64,000 bases of DNA, taken from Hyphomicrobiales bacterium. Lineage in GTDB: Bacteria; Pseudomonadota; Alphaproteobacteria; Rhizobiales; Xanthobacteraceae. Location of the stretch: NCBI GenBank assembly GCA_017305665.1, contig JAFKKH010000026.1, positions 1 to 64,000 of the forward strand. Direction: 5' to 3'. Within the stretch, counting starts at the first letter, position 1. Every line of letters begins with the position of its first letter. Made by a program: the position numbers and the translations under genes. Below the pieces are notes generated by a model. It had not been told where the DNA came from, searched no databases, and saw nothing but the letters and a program-made list of their open reading frames with translations. Of this stretch, positions 17,401-24,792 are shown one piece after another.

Positions 17401-18217
17401 TATAGCGCGCCTCGACGAAGAAATGCGCGTCGGGCGTGCGCGTCTGCGGCACGTTCGAGCCCCAGGCAATGATGTAGCCGGAATTGTACCAGTCGGCCGA
17501 TTCCGGCACGTCGGTCTGTTCACCCCACGTCTGCGGGCTCGACGGCGGCAGGTCGCAATACCAGTCGTAGAAGGATAAGAGCGTGCCGCCGATCAGGCTG
17601 AGATAGCGCGAGCCGGATGCATAGGAGACCATCGACATGGCCGGGATCGGCGAAAAGCCAACGACACGGTCCGGTCCCCATTTCTTGATGGTATGGACGT
17701 TCGAAGCGGCGATGATCTCGCTTACTTCATCCCAGGTAGAACGAATAAATCCACCACGGCCGCGCATCGACTTGTAGGACTTTGCAGTTTCTGCATTCCC
17801 GGTGATCGACGCCCACGCTTCGACGGGTTGCAGTGTCCTACGTGCTTCGCGCCACGCCTTGATCAAGCGACCGCGCACCAAAGGATATTTGATGCGGCTG
17901 GCGCTATAGAGATACCAGCTGTAGGACGCGCCGCGCGAGCAGCCACGTGGTTCATGGTTGGGCATGCCGGGGCGCGTGCGCGGATAGTCGGTCTGTTGGG
18001 TTTCCCAGGTAACGACCCCGCTCTTGACGTAGATCTTCCAGGAGCACGAACCCGTGCAGTTCACGCCATGCGTCGAGCGGACGATTTTGTCGTGCTGCCA
18101 GCGCTGCCGGTAGCCCTCTTCCCACATACGGTCTTCATCGCGCAGTTCGCCATGGCCTTCGGCAAAGCTTTCGCGCTTTCGGGAAAGGTAGGTGAGGCGC
18201 TCCAGGAAATGGCTCAT
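14459..18217 (-). CDS. narG: Respiratory nitrate reductase alpha subunit NarG
   Basis: The 1252-residue catalytic subunit reduces nitrate to nitrite at a molybdenum bis-MGD centre in the cytoplasm. The N-terminus has THGVNCTGSCSWKIYVKSG, where His and three later cysteines hold the FS0 [4Fe-4S] cluster; there is no twin-arginine signal motif of the periplasmic Nap type. The ADWYNSGYIIAWGSN motif near residue 240 includes the Asp expected to ligate molybdenum. Length fits E. coli NarG (1247). It lies 18 bp after narK with no promoter between. The nitrite oxidoreductase NxrA is related, but gene order and full narJ/narI set favour nitrate reductase. Confidence 0.95.
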   Translation of the reverse strand: MSHFLERLTYLSRKRESFAEGHGELRDEDRMWEEGYRQRWQHDKIVRSTHGVNCTGSCSWKIYVKSGVVTWETQQTDYPRTRPGMPNHEPRGCSRGASYSWYLYSASRIKYPLVRGRLIKAWREARRTLQPVEAWASITGNAETAKSYKSMRGRGGFIRSTWDEVSEIIAASNVHTIKKWGPDRVVGFSPIPAMSMVSYASGSRYLSLIGGTLLSFYDWYCDLPPSSPQTWGEQTDVPESADWYNSGYIIAWGSNVPQTRTPDAHFFVEARYNGTKVVAITPDYAEVAKLSDLWLHPKQGTDAALAMAMGHVILKEFFLDRQVPYFQDYTRRYTDMPMLVRLRQDGERWVPDRYVRQSDLIGVPKADRADWKTVAIAEETGELVIPQGSSGYRWPGEDGATGRWNLESKDGETRKDIRLALSLIDRRDDVVPVAFPYFGGKPHDHFPENDQGGDVLLRNVPVRRVVLADGEARIATVFDLLCANYGLDRGLGGACATSFEEDVPYTPAWQESITGVTADKAIAVARGFADNAEKTNGRSMVIIGAGMNHWYHQDMGYRSIINVLMMCGTVGVSGGGWAHYVGQEKLRPQTGWTMLAFALDWVRPPRQMNGTSFFYAHSDQWRYEKLDVTELLSPLADPAPYRGSMIDLNVRAERMGWLPSAPQLAVNPLTLAAEADKAGAAVKDHVVAGLKSGSLQMACEDPDNPVNFPRNLFIWRSNLFGSSGKGHEYFLRHFLGTRHGLQGKDLGEMDGLKPEEVAWRDPAPEGKLDLVVTLDFRMSTSCLYSDVVLPTATWYEKNDLNTSDMHPFIHPLSTAVDPVWESRSDWETYKTIAKRFSELAEGHLGVERDVVLTPIQHDTPGELAQPLEVQDWKKGECDLIPGVTAPQITVVERDYPNTYRRFTSLGPLADKLGNGGKGIGWNTEQEVKGLGNLNYRVNDGGPTDGRPRIESDIDAAETIMYLAPETNGEVAVKAWEALGKITGRDHTHLARMREDEKIRFRDIQAQPRKIISSPTWSGIESEHVSYTAGYTNVNELIPWRTITGRQQFYQDHRWFRDFGESFAVYRPPVDTRTVSEMLGKRSNGEAEIVLNFITPHQKWGIHSTYTDNLLMLTLSRGGPIVWLSETDAKQASIVDNDWIELFNLNGAIAARAVVSQRVHEGMCMMYHAQEKIVNVPGSQVTGLRGGIHNSVTRTLLKPTHMVGGYAQLSYGFNYYGTVGSNRDEFVIVRKLNKIDWLDHSNPVDRAVEETAS

Positions 18218-18235
18218 TCTTGTTTCCCTTTCCGA

Positions 18236-19498
18236 TCAAGTGCGCGACGAGGATTGCGTTGGCGGCGCGCCCGTATGCTCGCCCATGACCGGCGCACGCC
18301 GCACCTCCGTCATGAAATTCAGCACCAACGATACTGCGACAATGCCGTAGAGCAACATAAAGCAGCTCGAATTAATACCGAGGCGATCCAGGATCGCGCC
18401 GAACATGATCGGCAGCAGGAAGCCACCAAGGCCACCCACCATCCCAACAATCCCGGAAACGGCGCCCATGGAGTCGGGGAAATCATCGCCGACATATTTG
18501 AATGTCGACGCCATACCGCAGGCGAAGGCGATGCCCAGCACGAACAACAAGGCGGCGAAGAGCCAGACCGGAAGTGAGATCCCGAAATGGGCCGGGCCAT
18601 CGACGGTGTGAATGATCAATTCCGTTTTCGGGTACGAGAGGAGAAACAGGCAGCCCCATGCAACCCACAACACCCACCAGGTGACCGCATGCGCACCAAA
18701 GCGGTCCGACAGCCAGCCGCCGAGTGCGCGAAAGGCTCCAGCAGGAAGCGCAAAGCATGCCGCCAATAGCGACGCCTGTGCGATCGATAGCCCATATTCT
18801 GTCTTGAAATACTGTGGCATCCAGATCGACAGAGCGGTAAAGCCCCCAAAAACGATCGAATAGTACTGGCAGTATTTCCATACCCGCGGCTCACGCAGCA
18901 CGGCGAGTTGCGCAAGCAACGACGGCGACGCGGCGACCCTCGCGGGGTCTGGCGCAGAAAATATCCAGAAGATGGCCGCCGTGACGATGAGCGCTGCGGC
19001 GTAGACCTTCGGCACCATCTGCCAGCCATAAGCGTCGATCAACCATGGCGCGACGAACATGTTGAGCGCGGCGCCGATGGTACCTGCCCCAAAGAAGCCC
19101 ATCGCAAATCCGCGCCGCTCCTTCGCAAAGAACCGCGCAACGTACGGCGTACCTACCGAGAACGAGGCGCCTACAAGGCCAAGCGCCAGACCGAGCAATA
19201 AGAACTGCCACAGTTCCTTAGCATAGGCCGAAGTCCATACCGGTACCGCGCAGCCCACTAGCAACGCCAGCATGATGCGGCGGCCGCCAAGGCGATCTGT
19301 CCAGACGCCGAGCGGAAGCCGCAATAACGCGCCGGTCAGCACCGGTGTTGCCGTGAGCAGGCCAAACTCGACGGAATTCAGACCCAGTTGCGCGCGGATG
19401 GGAATGCCCGTCACGCCGAACATCATCCAGACCGCAAAACAGATCGTGAATGCCCAAGTCGTAGCAAAGAGAACAGTTAGGTTTCGACGTCCTGACAT
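18236..19498 (-). CDS. narK: Nitrate/nitrite transporter NarK
   Basis: The protein, 420 residues from the chosen start, is a twelve-helix major facilitator with the nitrate signatures GFFGAGTIGAALNMFVAPWL (helix 5) and GIVGMVGGLGGFLLPIMFG (helix 11), and an Arg-containing RLPLGVWTDRLGGRR loop after helix 2. It imports nitrate or exchanges it for nitrite. The ATG at 19498 (MSGRRNLTVLFA) fits the first helix better than the in-frame start 13 codons upstream. It is the first gene of the narK-GHJI-ppiC operon; a TTGCG-type Fnr-family box lies 107 bp upstream of the start. Confidence 0.92.
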   Translation of the reverse strand: MSGRRNLTVLFATTWAFTICFAVWMMFGVTGIPIRAQLGLNSVEFGLLTATPVLTGALLRLPLGVWTDRLGGRRIMLALLVGCAVPVWTSAYAKELWQFLLLGLALGLVGASFSVGTPYVARFFAKERRGFAMGFFGAGTIGAALNMFVAPWLIDAYGWQMVPKVYAAALIVTAAIFWIFSAPDPARVAASPSLLAQLAVLREPRVWKYCQYYSIVFGGFTALSIWMPQYFKTEYGLSIAQASLLAACFALPAGAFRALGGWLSDRFGAHAVTWWVLWVAWGCLFLLSYPKTELIIHTVDGPAHFGISLPVWLFAALLFVLGIAFACGMASTFKYVGDDFPDSMGAVSGIVGMVGGLGGFLLPIMFGAILDRLGINSSCFMLLYGIVAVSLVLNFMTEVRRAPVMGEHTGAPPTQSSSRT

Positions 19499-19604
19499 CC
19501 ACACCCCGTTAAAGGCTCGGCTAGTTTGCGACCACAAAAAGTCGGGGGACGATCGTTCCGAGACTGGAGCTTATCAAAACTAGCAGCTTTGTTGAAGCGA
19601 CGAT

Positions 19605-19618
19605 TTGCGCTGGAGCAA
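19605..19618. promoter_or_regulatory. Crp/Fnr-family box, copy 1 (narK side)
   Basis: TTGCGCTGGAGCAA has the 14-base layout of Fnr/Dnr/NnrR boxes (TTGAT-4-ATCAA), with TTGCG in place of TTGAT in the left arm. An identical 14-mer, within an identical 16-mer context (GATTTGCGCTGGAGCAA), lies at 19777. It sits between narK and the divergent regulator gene, at a distance suitable for activating the nar operon. Confidence 0.6.
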
Positions 19619-19776
19619 ACGCCGACCGCAATCGATCGCATGCCCGGTGGGCGTACAGTCAGTTCAGCGGGGCGGCATTTTTAGAAAGAGCCACAACGTG
19701 AGCTGAGCCGTACCAAGCAAGCGCCGTGTCATCGATCTCCTCCACCTCGCTCTTCCGATAATTCGTCCCCGGCGAT

Positions 19777-19790
19777 TTGCGCTGGAGCAA
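19777..19790. promoter_or_regulatory. Crp/Fnr-family box, copy 2 (regulator side)
   Basis: An exact second copy of TTGCGCTGGAGCAA, ending 38 bp before the start of the Crp/Fnr-type gene. It may serve autoregulation of the regulator. The two copies, 172 bp apart, could also be a cooperative pair. Confidence 0.6.
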
Positions 19791-19828
19791 GCGGGCTCGA
19801 TCTATGCGCGTAAAATCGCTAAGCTCGC

Positions 19829-20548
19829 ATGATGACTGCGCCCTATCATTTGACCCGTCGCGACGTTGCCGGACTTGATCTCTTTCGTGGCTTGCCCGCG
19901 GCAGCCCTCGACGAGGTACTGGTAAAGACCCAGTGCCGCGTCCTTGCCCGGGATTGTCGTGTATTCAACCAAGGCGATGGCCATATCCGCGCGCACGCCC
20001 TGCTCAAGGGCAGTGTCAGGATCTCCCAATCCGGACGCGACGGGAAACAGATCGTCGTGCGATTCATTGCGGCGAGCGAAATGTTCGGAGCGATGGCGTT
20101 GTTCACTGATCGCCGCTATCTGGCTGACGCGGAGACTCTGACCGAAGTGGTTGAGGTGAGCTGGAGCGAGCCCGATCTTCTGAACCTGATGACGCGCTAT
20201 CCCCAGGTCGCGATCAATGCGCTTAAGGTCGTCGGGAGAAGAATTCAGGAAGCGCAGTACCGCGTCCGCGAGCTATCGACCCAACCTGTGGATCGGCGTG
20301 TGGCGCACACCCTTCTGCGGTTGGCCAAGCAGGCTGGTCGACGAGCGCATGACGGGGTGACCATTCCCTTCCCGCTACGAAGAAAGGATATTGGCGATAT
20401 CTGCGGAACAACGCTCTACTCGGTAAGTCGGGTGCTGACGGTTTGGGAGCGGCAAGGATTTCTTGTTTCACAAGACCAGCAACTGACGATCACCAAGCTT
20501 TCTGCCATAGAGCGTATCGCGGATGACGAGCACACTAGTCCTGTATAG
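19829..20548 (+). CDS. Crp/Fnr-family regulator (Dnr/NnrR-like) of the nar operon
   Basis: The 239-residue protein has a cyclic-nucleotide-type beta-roll (residues about 15-130, GSVRISQSGRDGKQIVVRFI), a long dimer helix and a winged helix-turn-helix. The recognition helix reads GTTLYSVSRVLTVWERQGF, without the Glu-x-x-Ser-Arg that makes Fnr read TTGAT, which agrees with the TTGCG boxes found nearby. Only two cysteines (KTQCRVLARDC) lie near the N-terminus, so an Fnr-type [4Fe-4S] oxygen sensor is unlikely; sensing of NO through haem, as in Dnr, is an alternative. It is divergent from narK. Confidence 0.85.
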   Translation: MMTAPYHLTRRDVAGLDLFRGLPAAALDEVLVKTQCRVLARDCRVFNQGDGHIRAHALLKGSVRISQSGRDGKQIVVRFIAASEMFGAMALFTDRRYLADAETLTEVVEVSWSEPDLLNLMTRYPQVAINALKVVGRRIQEAQYRVRELSTQPVDRRVAHTLLRLAKQAGRRAHDGVTIPFPLRRKDIGDICGTTLYSVSRVLTVWERQGFLVSQDQQLTITKLSAIERIADDEHTSPV

Positions 20549-20737
20549 GCTGATTGTCCCTTTCGCGCCGCCTTGTGTCAGCGAGATGTGCACCATCGCC
20601 TTTTGCACGATATAAATCACAGCTGTGCCACAACTATTGTCGTCCTCCTCCGCGCTCATGCGATCTCGCTGTTATACGGCCTGCAATATTGCCCCCTATT
20701 GCAGCATCTGCAAATGTTACTCGGATGGCGCCATGCT

Positions 20738-21591
20738 GGAGCGGCTGTTGCCGTGCTTCTCCTCGCGCTTCCGATCATAGCCCACGCCGAAGCCAACGCT
20801 GATTGGATTTTGCTGGGCCTATTCGGCACGTTGAGTGCCGTTCCAGCATTGGACGCCGCGGTGGCGCTGGTTAATCAGGGCGTTACGCAGCGCTTCGTTG
20901 CCACGCAGTTGTCCGGCATGGAGCTTCGCGACGGAGTCCTTAAATCCTTGCGGACTCTCGTGATCGTGCCCGCGCTGTTGACTATGCGCGAAGCGCTCGA
21001 TCAATTGATTGGACGATTGGAGATTCACTATCTCGCCAGCCAAGTTGGCGATGTCCAATTCGCTTTGTTATCGGAATGGATCGGTGCTCCGAGCGAAACC
21101 GCCGAAAGCGATGAGGAGTTGCGCCGGGCAGCCGCGGACGGCATTGCGCGTCTGAATCGTCGGCAAGGCCCGCGCCTGTAGCCGAATGTTTCCTACTGTT
21201 GCACCGCCGGCGCGTATGTGAGCCAACATCGATGGATCGGATGGGAACGCAAGCGTGGCAAGTTGCACGAACTGAATCGACTACTGCGGGGTGCTTCCGA
21301 CACTACGTTTCTAACGACTGACGGTCACCCGCTGCACGTTCCGCAGAACGTTCTGCTACGTCTCACGCTTGATGCCGACACCCTGCTTCCGCGCGACACC
21401 ATCATACGGCTTATCGGGAAGATGGCGCATCCTCTCAACCAGCCGCGCCTCGATAAAGCCACCAATCGGGTCGTGAAAGGGCATGCTGCGTCTCAGCCTC
21501 GGGTCATGGCAGCGCTTCCAACGGGCGCGGGGGTCTCTGTGTGCGTGCGTTTGCGAGCCTGAGCGGCATTGATCCGTACGCAGCCGCCATC
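20738..21591 (+). pseudogene. Remnant of cyclic beta-1,2-glucan synthase (NdvB-like)
   Basis: The translated stretch VNQGVTQRFVATQLSGMELR, then RTLVIVPALLTMREALDQLI, matches the region around the glycosyltransferase part of NdvB, a protein of nearly 3000 residues. The first frame ends at a TAG (21179-21181). After a deletion the same frame resumes with RWIGWERKRGKLHELNRLLR and LDADTLLPRDTIIRLIGKM. A frameshift before 21541 moves the rest to another frame (VRAFASLSGIDPYAAA). Both ends of the parent gene are missing. This is a dead internal fragment left by rearrangement, with no start or ribosome-binding site. Confidence 0.8.
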
Positions 21592-21597
21592 TGCATA

Positions 21598-21690
21598 AGA
21601 AAATCCGATTTCGAAGCCTATCTCCGTGGCGAAGAGCCAACGGTCATCATCATGTTGATCAGGACGAGTTTTCATATGTGGAGCAGATAG
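21598..21690 (+). pseudogene. Scrap resembling the DUF6634-like gene of the neighbouring element
   Basis: The translation RKSDFEAYLRGEEPTV matches LKSDFESHLRGEGPSAV at the start of the protein encoded at 29554, and the DNA shares AATCCGATTTCGAA and CTCCG-GGCGAAG. After some 15 residues the resemblance ends. The scrap is fused directly to the end of the glucan-synthase remnant, without a start codon, so it is a leftover of a related mobile element that once sat here. Confidence 0.55.
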
Positions 21691-21816
21691 ACGCTTTCGT
21701 TCGCTTATCCGAGATACGCGTACATAAGCATCCGGTTGCCCGCCTGTTGACGCAGATCAACGCCCTGGCGGATCGCTTTTCTATTTTGATGTTCACGCAT
21801 GCCGTGGAGAAGAAGC

Positions 21817-22356
21817 ATGGAAATGCAACGCAGCGATGGACATAAAGAAAGATACGATCGGACGACGATTTGGCTACACTGGGCAACAGTCTGCTTGATC
21901 GCTGTTTTGTGGGTGATTGGTCAGACCGCCGACTGGGCGCCGCGCGGCCCGTTTCGCACCGGCGTATGGTCGGTGCATGTGGTGCTCGGATTTATCATAG
22001 GCTTCGTGCTTCTGACGCGGGTCGCATGGCGCGCGCATTTTGGGCGTGTCCTGCCGCCGCTTGATACGGGCACCGTTCACGCGGTTGCAAAGGCGACGCA
22101 CTACCTGCTCTATAGTCTGCTTGCCGCCGTCGTCCTACTTGGCCTGGTTGACGCATCGTATCGCGGCTTCAATCTTTTCGGGATGTGGTCTGTGCCGCAG
22201 TTCGGCACGGGTGATGCTGCGACTCGGCGCAGTATCAATGAATGGCATGAGCTCGCGGCCAATTTGACCGTCTTGGTCGCTCTCGTGCACGCCGCGGCAG
22301 CCCTCGTACATCAATACGTGTGGAGGGATCACCTGCTTGAGCGTATGATGCCGTGA
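21817..22356 (+). CDS. Cytochrome b561-type membrane protein
   Basis: The 179-residue protein has four transmembrane helices and the histidines of the bacterial b561 (CybB) family: IWLHWATVCLIAVLW, VWSVHVVLGFIIGFVL, KATHYLLYSLLAAVVLLGL and NEWHELAANLTVLVALVHAA. These hold two b haems and carry electrons between quinol and an acceptor, often superoxide. I chose the ATG seven codons into the open frame (MEMQRSDGHKERYD). It follows scarred DNA and is the last intact gene before the mobile-element zone; a few residues of an unrecognised frame precede it. Confidence 0.85.
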   Translation: MEMQRSDGHKERYDRTTIWLHWATVCLIAVLWVIGQTADWAPRGPFRTGVWSVHVVLGFIIGFVLLTRVAWRAHFGRVLPPLDTGTVHAVAKATHYLLYSLLAAVVLLGLVDASYRGFNLFGMWSVPQFGTGDAATRRSINEWHELAANLTVLVALVHAAAALVHQYVWRDHLLERMMP

Positions 22357-22464
22357 TTGTTTGCGGACTCATGGTTCCTCCCACGTGGCATCGCCTGCCG
22401 GCCTCCTAACACGAGCGAACGCTCCGTCAGCACGTGAAGCCACCAGGACAAGACGCCAGCGGTC

Positions 22465-22734
22465 ATGGAGCCAGCAAAACCGAAGCCGTCGCGTCCGCAG
22501 GATGCGCGTAGGATCGTTGACTGGTGCACAATGCAGAGGGTCAGCGGGAAATTAACAGACCTCCAGCAGTCGATGACCCTGACCGCCCTCGGACCGTTCA
22601 TCGGCGTCAGCATGGTCCGGAGCGGTACGGTTCCGACGTGGATCATGGGGGGCAACCATACCAAACACCGTTACCTGTTCAGGAAGTCGGAGGTCACGGA
22701 CTGGCTGAACGGCTTGATCGGGCCGGCTCCCTGA
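22465..22734 (+). CDS. Short hypothetical protein, possible DNA-binding remnant
   Basis: The 89-residue frame ends with KHRYLFRKSEVTDWLNGLIG, which resembles the closing helix of MerR or excisionase-type winged DNA-binding domains. A VSMVRSGTVPTWIMGGNHTK stretch before it could be the wing. The N-terminal Lys/Pro-rich part has no resemblance I know, and no good ribosome-binding site is seen. It is either a small excisionase-like gene or the end of a larger element protein that has been cut off. Confidence 0.35.
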   Translation: MEPAKPKPSRPQDARRIVDWCTMQRVSGKLTDLQQSMTLTALGPFIGVSMVRSGTVPTWIMGGNHTKHRYLFRKSEVTDWLNGLIGPAP

Positions 22735-23110
22735 TCGACCACCCTCCGTACAGCACGGTGCCAATCGCGGACGCTCCTCTTCGCTGCGGTATCGCCATAA
22801 GAGTGCTGATCGAAGCGAACTTGGCGGAGAAGATCTCCGTAGTTGCGATCCTCGGCGATAAGAGGAACCTCGCCGGCGCACTGCTCTCGGTCCGGGCGGT
22901 TGCGGAGTATCGCAGAAAGATCGGGCCAGAGGCCGCACAGGATCCGGTTCAGCGCTACTTTCGGTTCGAAGCACCATCCCAGGAGGCGCTTCGAATGCCC
23001 TTCTGTAGCTCTCCCTTTGCCTTGGCCCAAGCTGCCAACACGACGCCTTCGGGCCAACGACCGTGGCCGTCGTTACGAACCCGGATCATGGGCGTCTGAT
23101 AGACAGTCAT
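22735..23110. other. Stretch without a recognisable gene
   Basis: About 375 bases between the short DNA-binding-like frame and the M24 remnant. Frames on both strands are open in part, but none has a start, ribosome-binding site or known motif. It is probably decayed coding DNA of the mobile-element zone. Confidence 0.4.
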
Positions 23111-23114
23111 TCTA

Positions 23115-23950
23115 GCCGAGAAGGGTTATCACAACGCCCGGATCGGCCTCGAGATGCCATCCTACTATCTGAGCGCTCACAATTACCTCAAGATCGTTAC
23201 AGCACTGTCTGACGCGAAGATCAGCGATGCGACCTACCTGATCGAACGCTTGAAGTTCGTCAAATCCCCGGCCGAGCTCGCCCATGTCTGAAAGGCCGCA
23301 GAGATCGCCGATATCGGGATGGACACCATTGCCGCCGCCCTGAAACTCGGTGCCACCGAACGGGAAGTCGCCGCAGCTGCCCACGGTGCCATGATGGCGG
23401 CCGGCGGCGACGCGGCTGCGAGCCCAATGAATTTCGTCTCGGGTGAGCGCACCTGCTATGCCCACAGCCTCCCCTCGGACCGCGTTCTCAAGCAGGGCGA
23501 TTTCATGCACATCGAATTCGGCGGTCAGTACAAGCGCTACTGCTCGACGATCGCCCGCCACTTCAACATGGGCGCCCCCTCGAAGCGAGCGCTTGAGATT
23601 CACAAGGCGGCTCACGACGCGTCGGTCGCCGCCATGAGGAAAGTGAAGCCTGGCGTCCGTGGCTGGAAGCCGTCTCGGTCTTGCGTGAAGCCGGCTTCGA
23701 GCAGTTCAATTTGCACACGACAGGCTACGGTATCGCGCCCGGTTTCCCACCGGCGTGGGGCGAGAACTTCAACATGTTCTATGGCAGCGAAGATATCATC
23801 GAAGAGAACATGGTGCTGTCGATCGAGCCGCCGGTGTTCATTCACGCCGAGCGCATCGGCGGCCGTTTGATCGACTGCGTCATCCTCAAAAAAGACGGGG
23901 TCGAGGTCCTCTCCCACTTTCCTTCAGACCTTCAAGTTATCCAGTCCTGA
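23115..23950 (+). pseudogene. Broken M24-family peptidase (ectoine hydrolase / Xaa-Pro peptidase type)
   Basis: The conceptual protein reads KGYHNARIGLEMPSYYLSA, then RLKFVKSPAELAHV, a TGA stop at 23289, then GMDTIAAALKLGATEREVAA, KQGDFMHIEFGGQYKRYCST and AHDASVAAMRKVKPG. Close to 23650 the frame shifts and continues as EAGFEQFNLHTTGYGIAPGF, EENMVLSIEPPVFIHAERIG and RLIDCVILKKDGVEVL. These are the creatinase/aminopeptidase (M24) fold segments, most like ectoine hydrolase DoeA. The N-terminal third is missing. With a stop, a frameshift and truncation, it cannot make a working enzyme. Confidence 0.82.
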
Positions 23951-24079
23951 CGTTTCAAGAGACCGCGCCCGCTCTCGCAATCTGCCATCAGGACGCAGGG
24001 CCGTCGAATAAACGGTGGCCCTACGCACGAGCTCTGCGCTCAACCTAGAAACAGCAGAAGGTCGTCTCCAGGCGATCGT

Positions 24080-24118
24080 ACCCGGCATGCCACCCCTACC
24101 GATTGAGCTAAAGCCGGC
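24080..24118 (-). pseudogene. Possible 5' fragment of a tRNA gene
   Basis: On the minus strand GCCGGCTTTAGCTCAATCGGT reads like a tRNA acceptor strand followed by a D-arm (TAGCTCAATCGGTAG), but the expected closing GAGC of the D-stem is GGGG, and no anticodon stem, T-arm or matching acceptor strand follows. It lies just outside the left end of the Rep-carrying element. It may be a tRNA piece brought or broken by integration, or a chance match. Confidence 0.3.
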
Positions 24119-24169
24119 AAGCGTCAACTGTGACATTGAAAATATTTTACTGACCACCGGGGAACGGGT

Positions 24170-24604
24170 TCAAAACAATGTATTCAGATTACCGGGCTCC
24201 GCACCACCGTCAGCCGGATCGATCATGCGTCCACGGAGCCGGCGCAACGTTGACTTAACCTCACGCAAGTCGAATCCGCGAGCCTGCAGGTCGGCCAAGG
24301 CACGGCCAACCAGATTCCAGTCGCTTCGCGACATCGATGACGACGACGGCGACGTTACCAGAGCAACCACCAGCGCCATGCCAATTTCAGCCGTTGACGG
24401 TGCGCAACGCTGATCGAGTCTGCTTCGGTAGTGCGCTGTCCGAAGACGCGTTTTCGCCCGGCCGATCGCCGGATCCTGTCGCCGACGAGGCTTGATGAAC
24501 CTGGTTGACGGGCGATCCGGATTCCGGAAGTGCTCGGCGACCCGGGTCTCATCGATCTGATCGACGATCAGGTCAACGTCATCTGATTTCACTGACTTCG
24601 TCAC
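24170..24604 (-). CDS. Hypothetical protein of the Rep-carrying element
   Basis: From a GTG start with GGAG eight bases upstream, the 144-residue protein has a polar N-terminus (DDVDLIVDQIDETRVAEHFR), a basic stretch (FIKPRRRQDPAIGRAKTRLR) and a helical C-terminal part (DLQARGFDLREVKSTLRRLR). The basic patches suggest nucleic-acid binding. I do not recognise the family. It is the last gene on the minus strand of the element, 188 bp after rep, and marks the element's left edge. Confidence 0.6.
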   Translation of the reverse strand: MTKSVKSDDVDLIVDQIDETRVAEHFRNPDRPSTRFIKPRRRQDPAIGRAKTRLRTAHYRSRLDQRCAPSTAEIGMALVVALVTSPSSSSMSRSDWNLVGRALADLQARGFDLREVKSTLRRLRGRMIDPADGGAEPGNLNTLF

Positions 24605-24792
24605 AATTGCTCTCCTGTCCGTCGGAATCTGGATTCCAACGCAGCAAGTAGCAAGTCCAACACTAACCACCGGGAATTCGCGGTGACATCGGCCTGAAGG
24701 CAGCAGGCCACCACCGGGCTATGACGATATGAATGGATTGGAGTCTTTGGCCATAATTCAGCGTCACCGGACTGTCTGCCGGAGACCGATCG

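Noticed and set aside
16163-17578. Plus-strand frame of 471 codons opposite narG
   Set aside because: narG is certain from motifs and length, so the antisense frame is a GC-bias artefact.
14459-18217. Nitrite oxidoreductase (NxrA) instead of nitrate reductase
   Set aside because: Gene order narK-G-H-J-I, length near 1250 residues and divergent Fnr-type control favour NarG, although the isomerase gene recalls nxrX.
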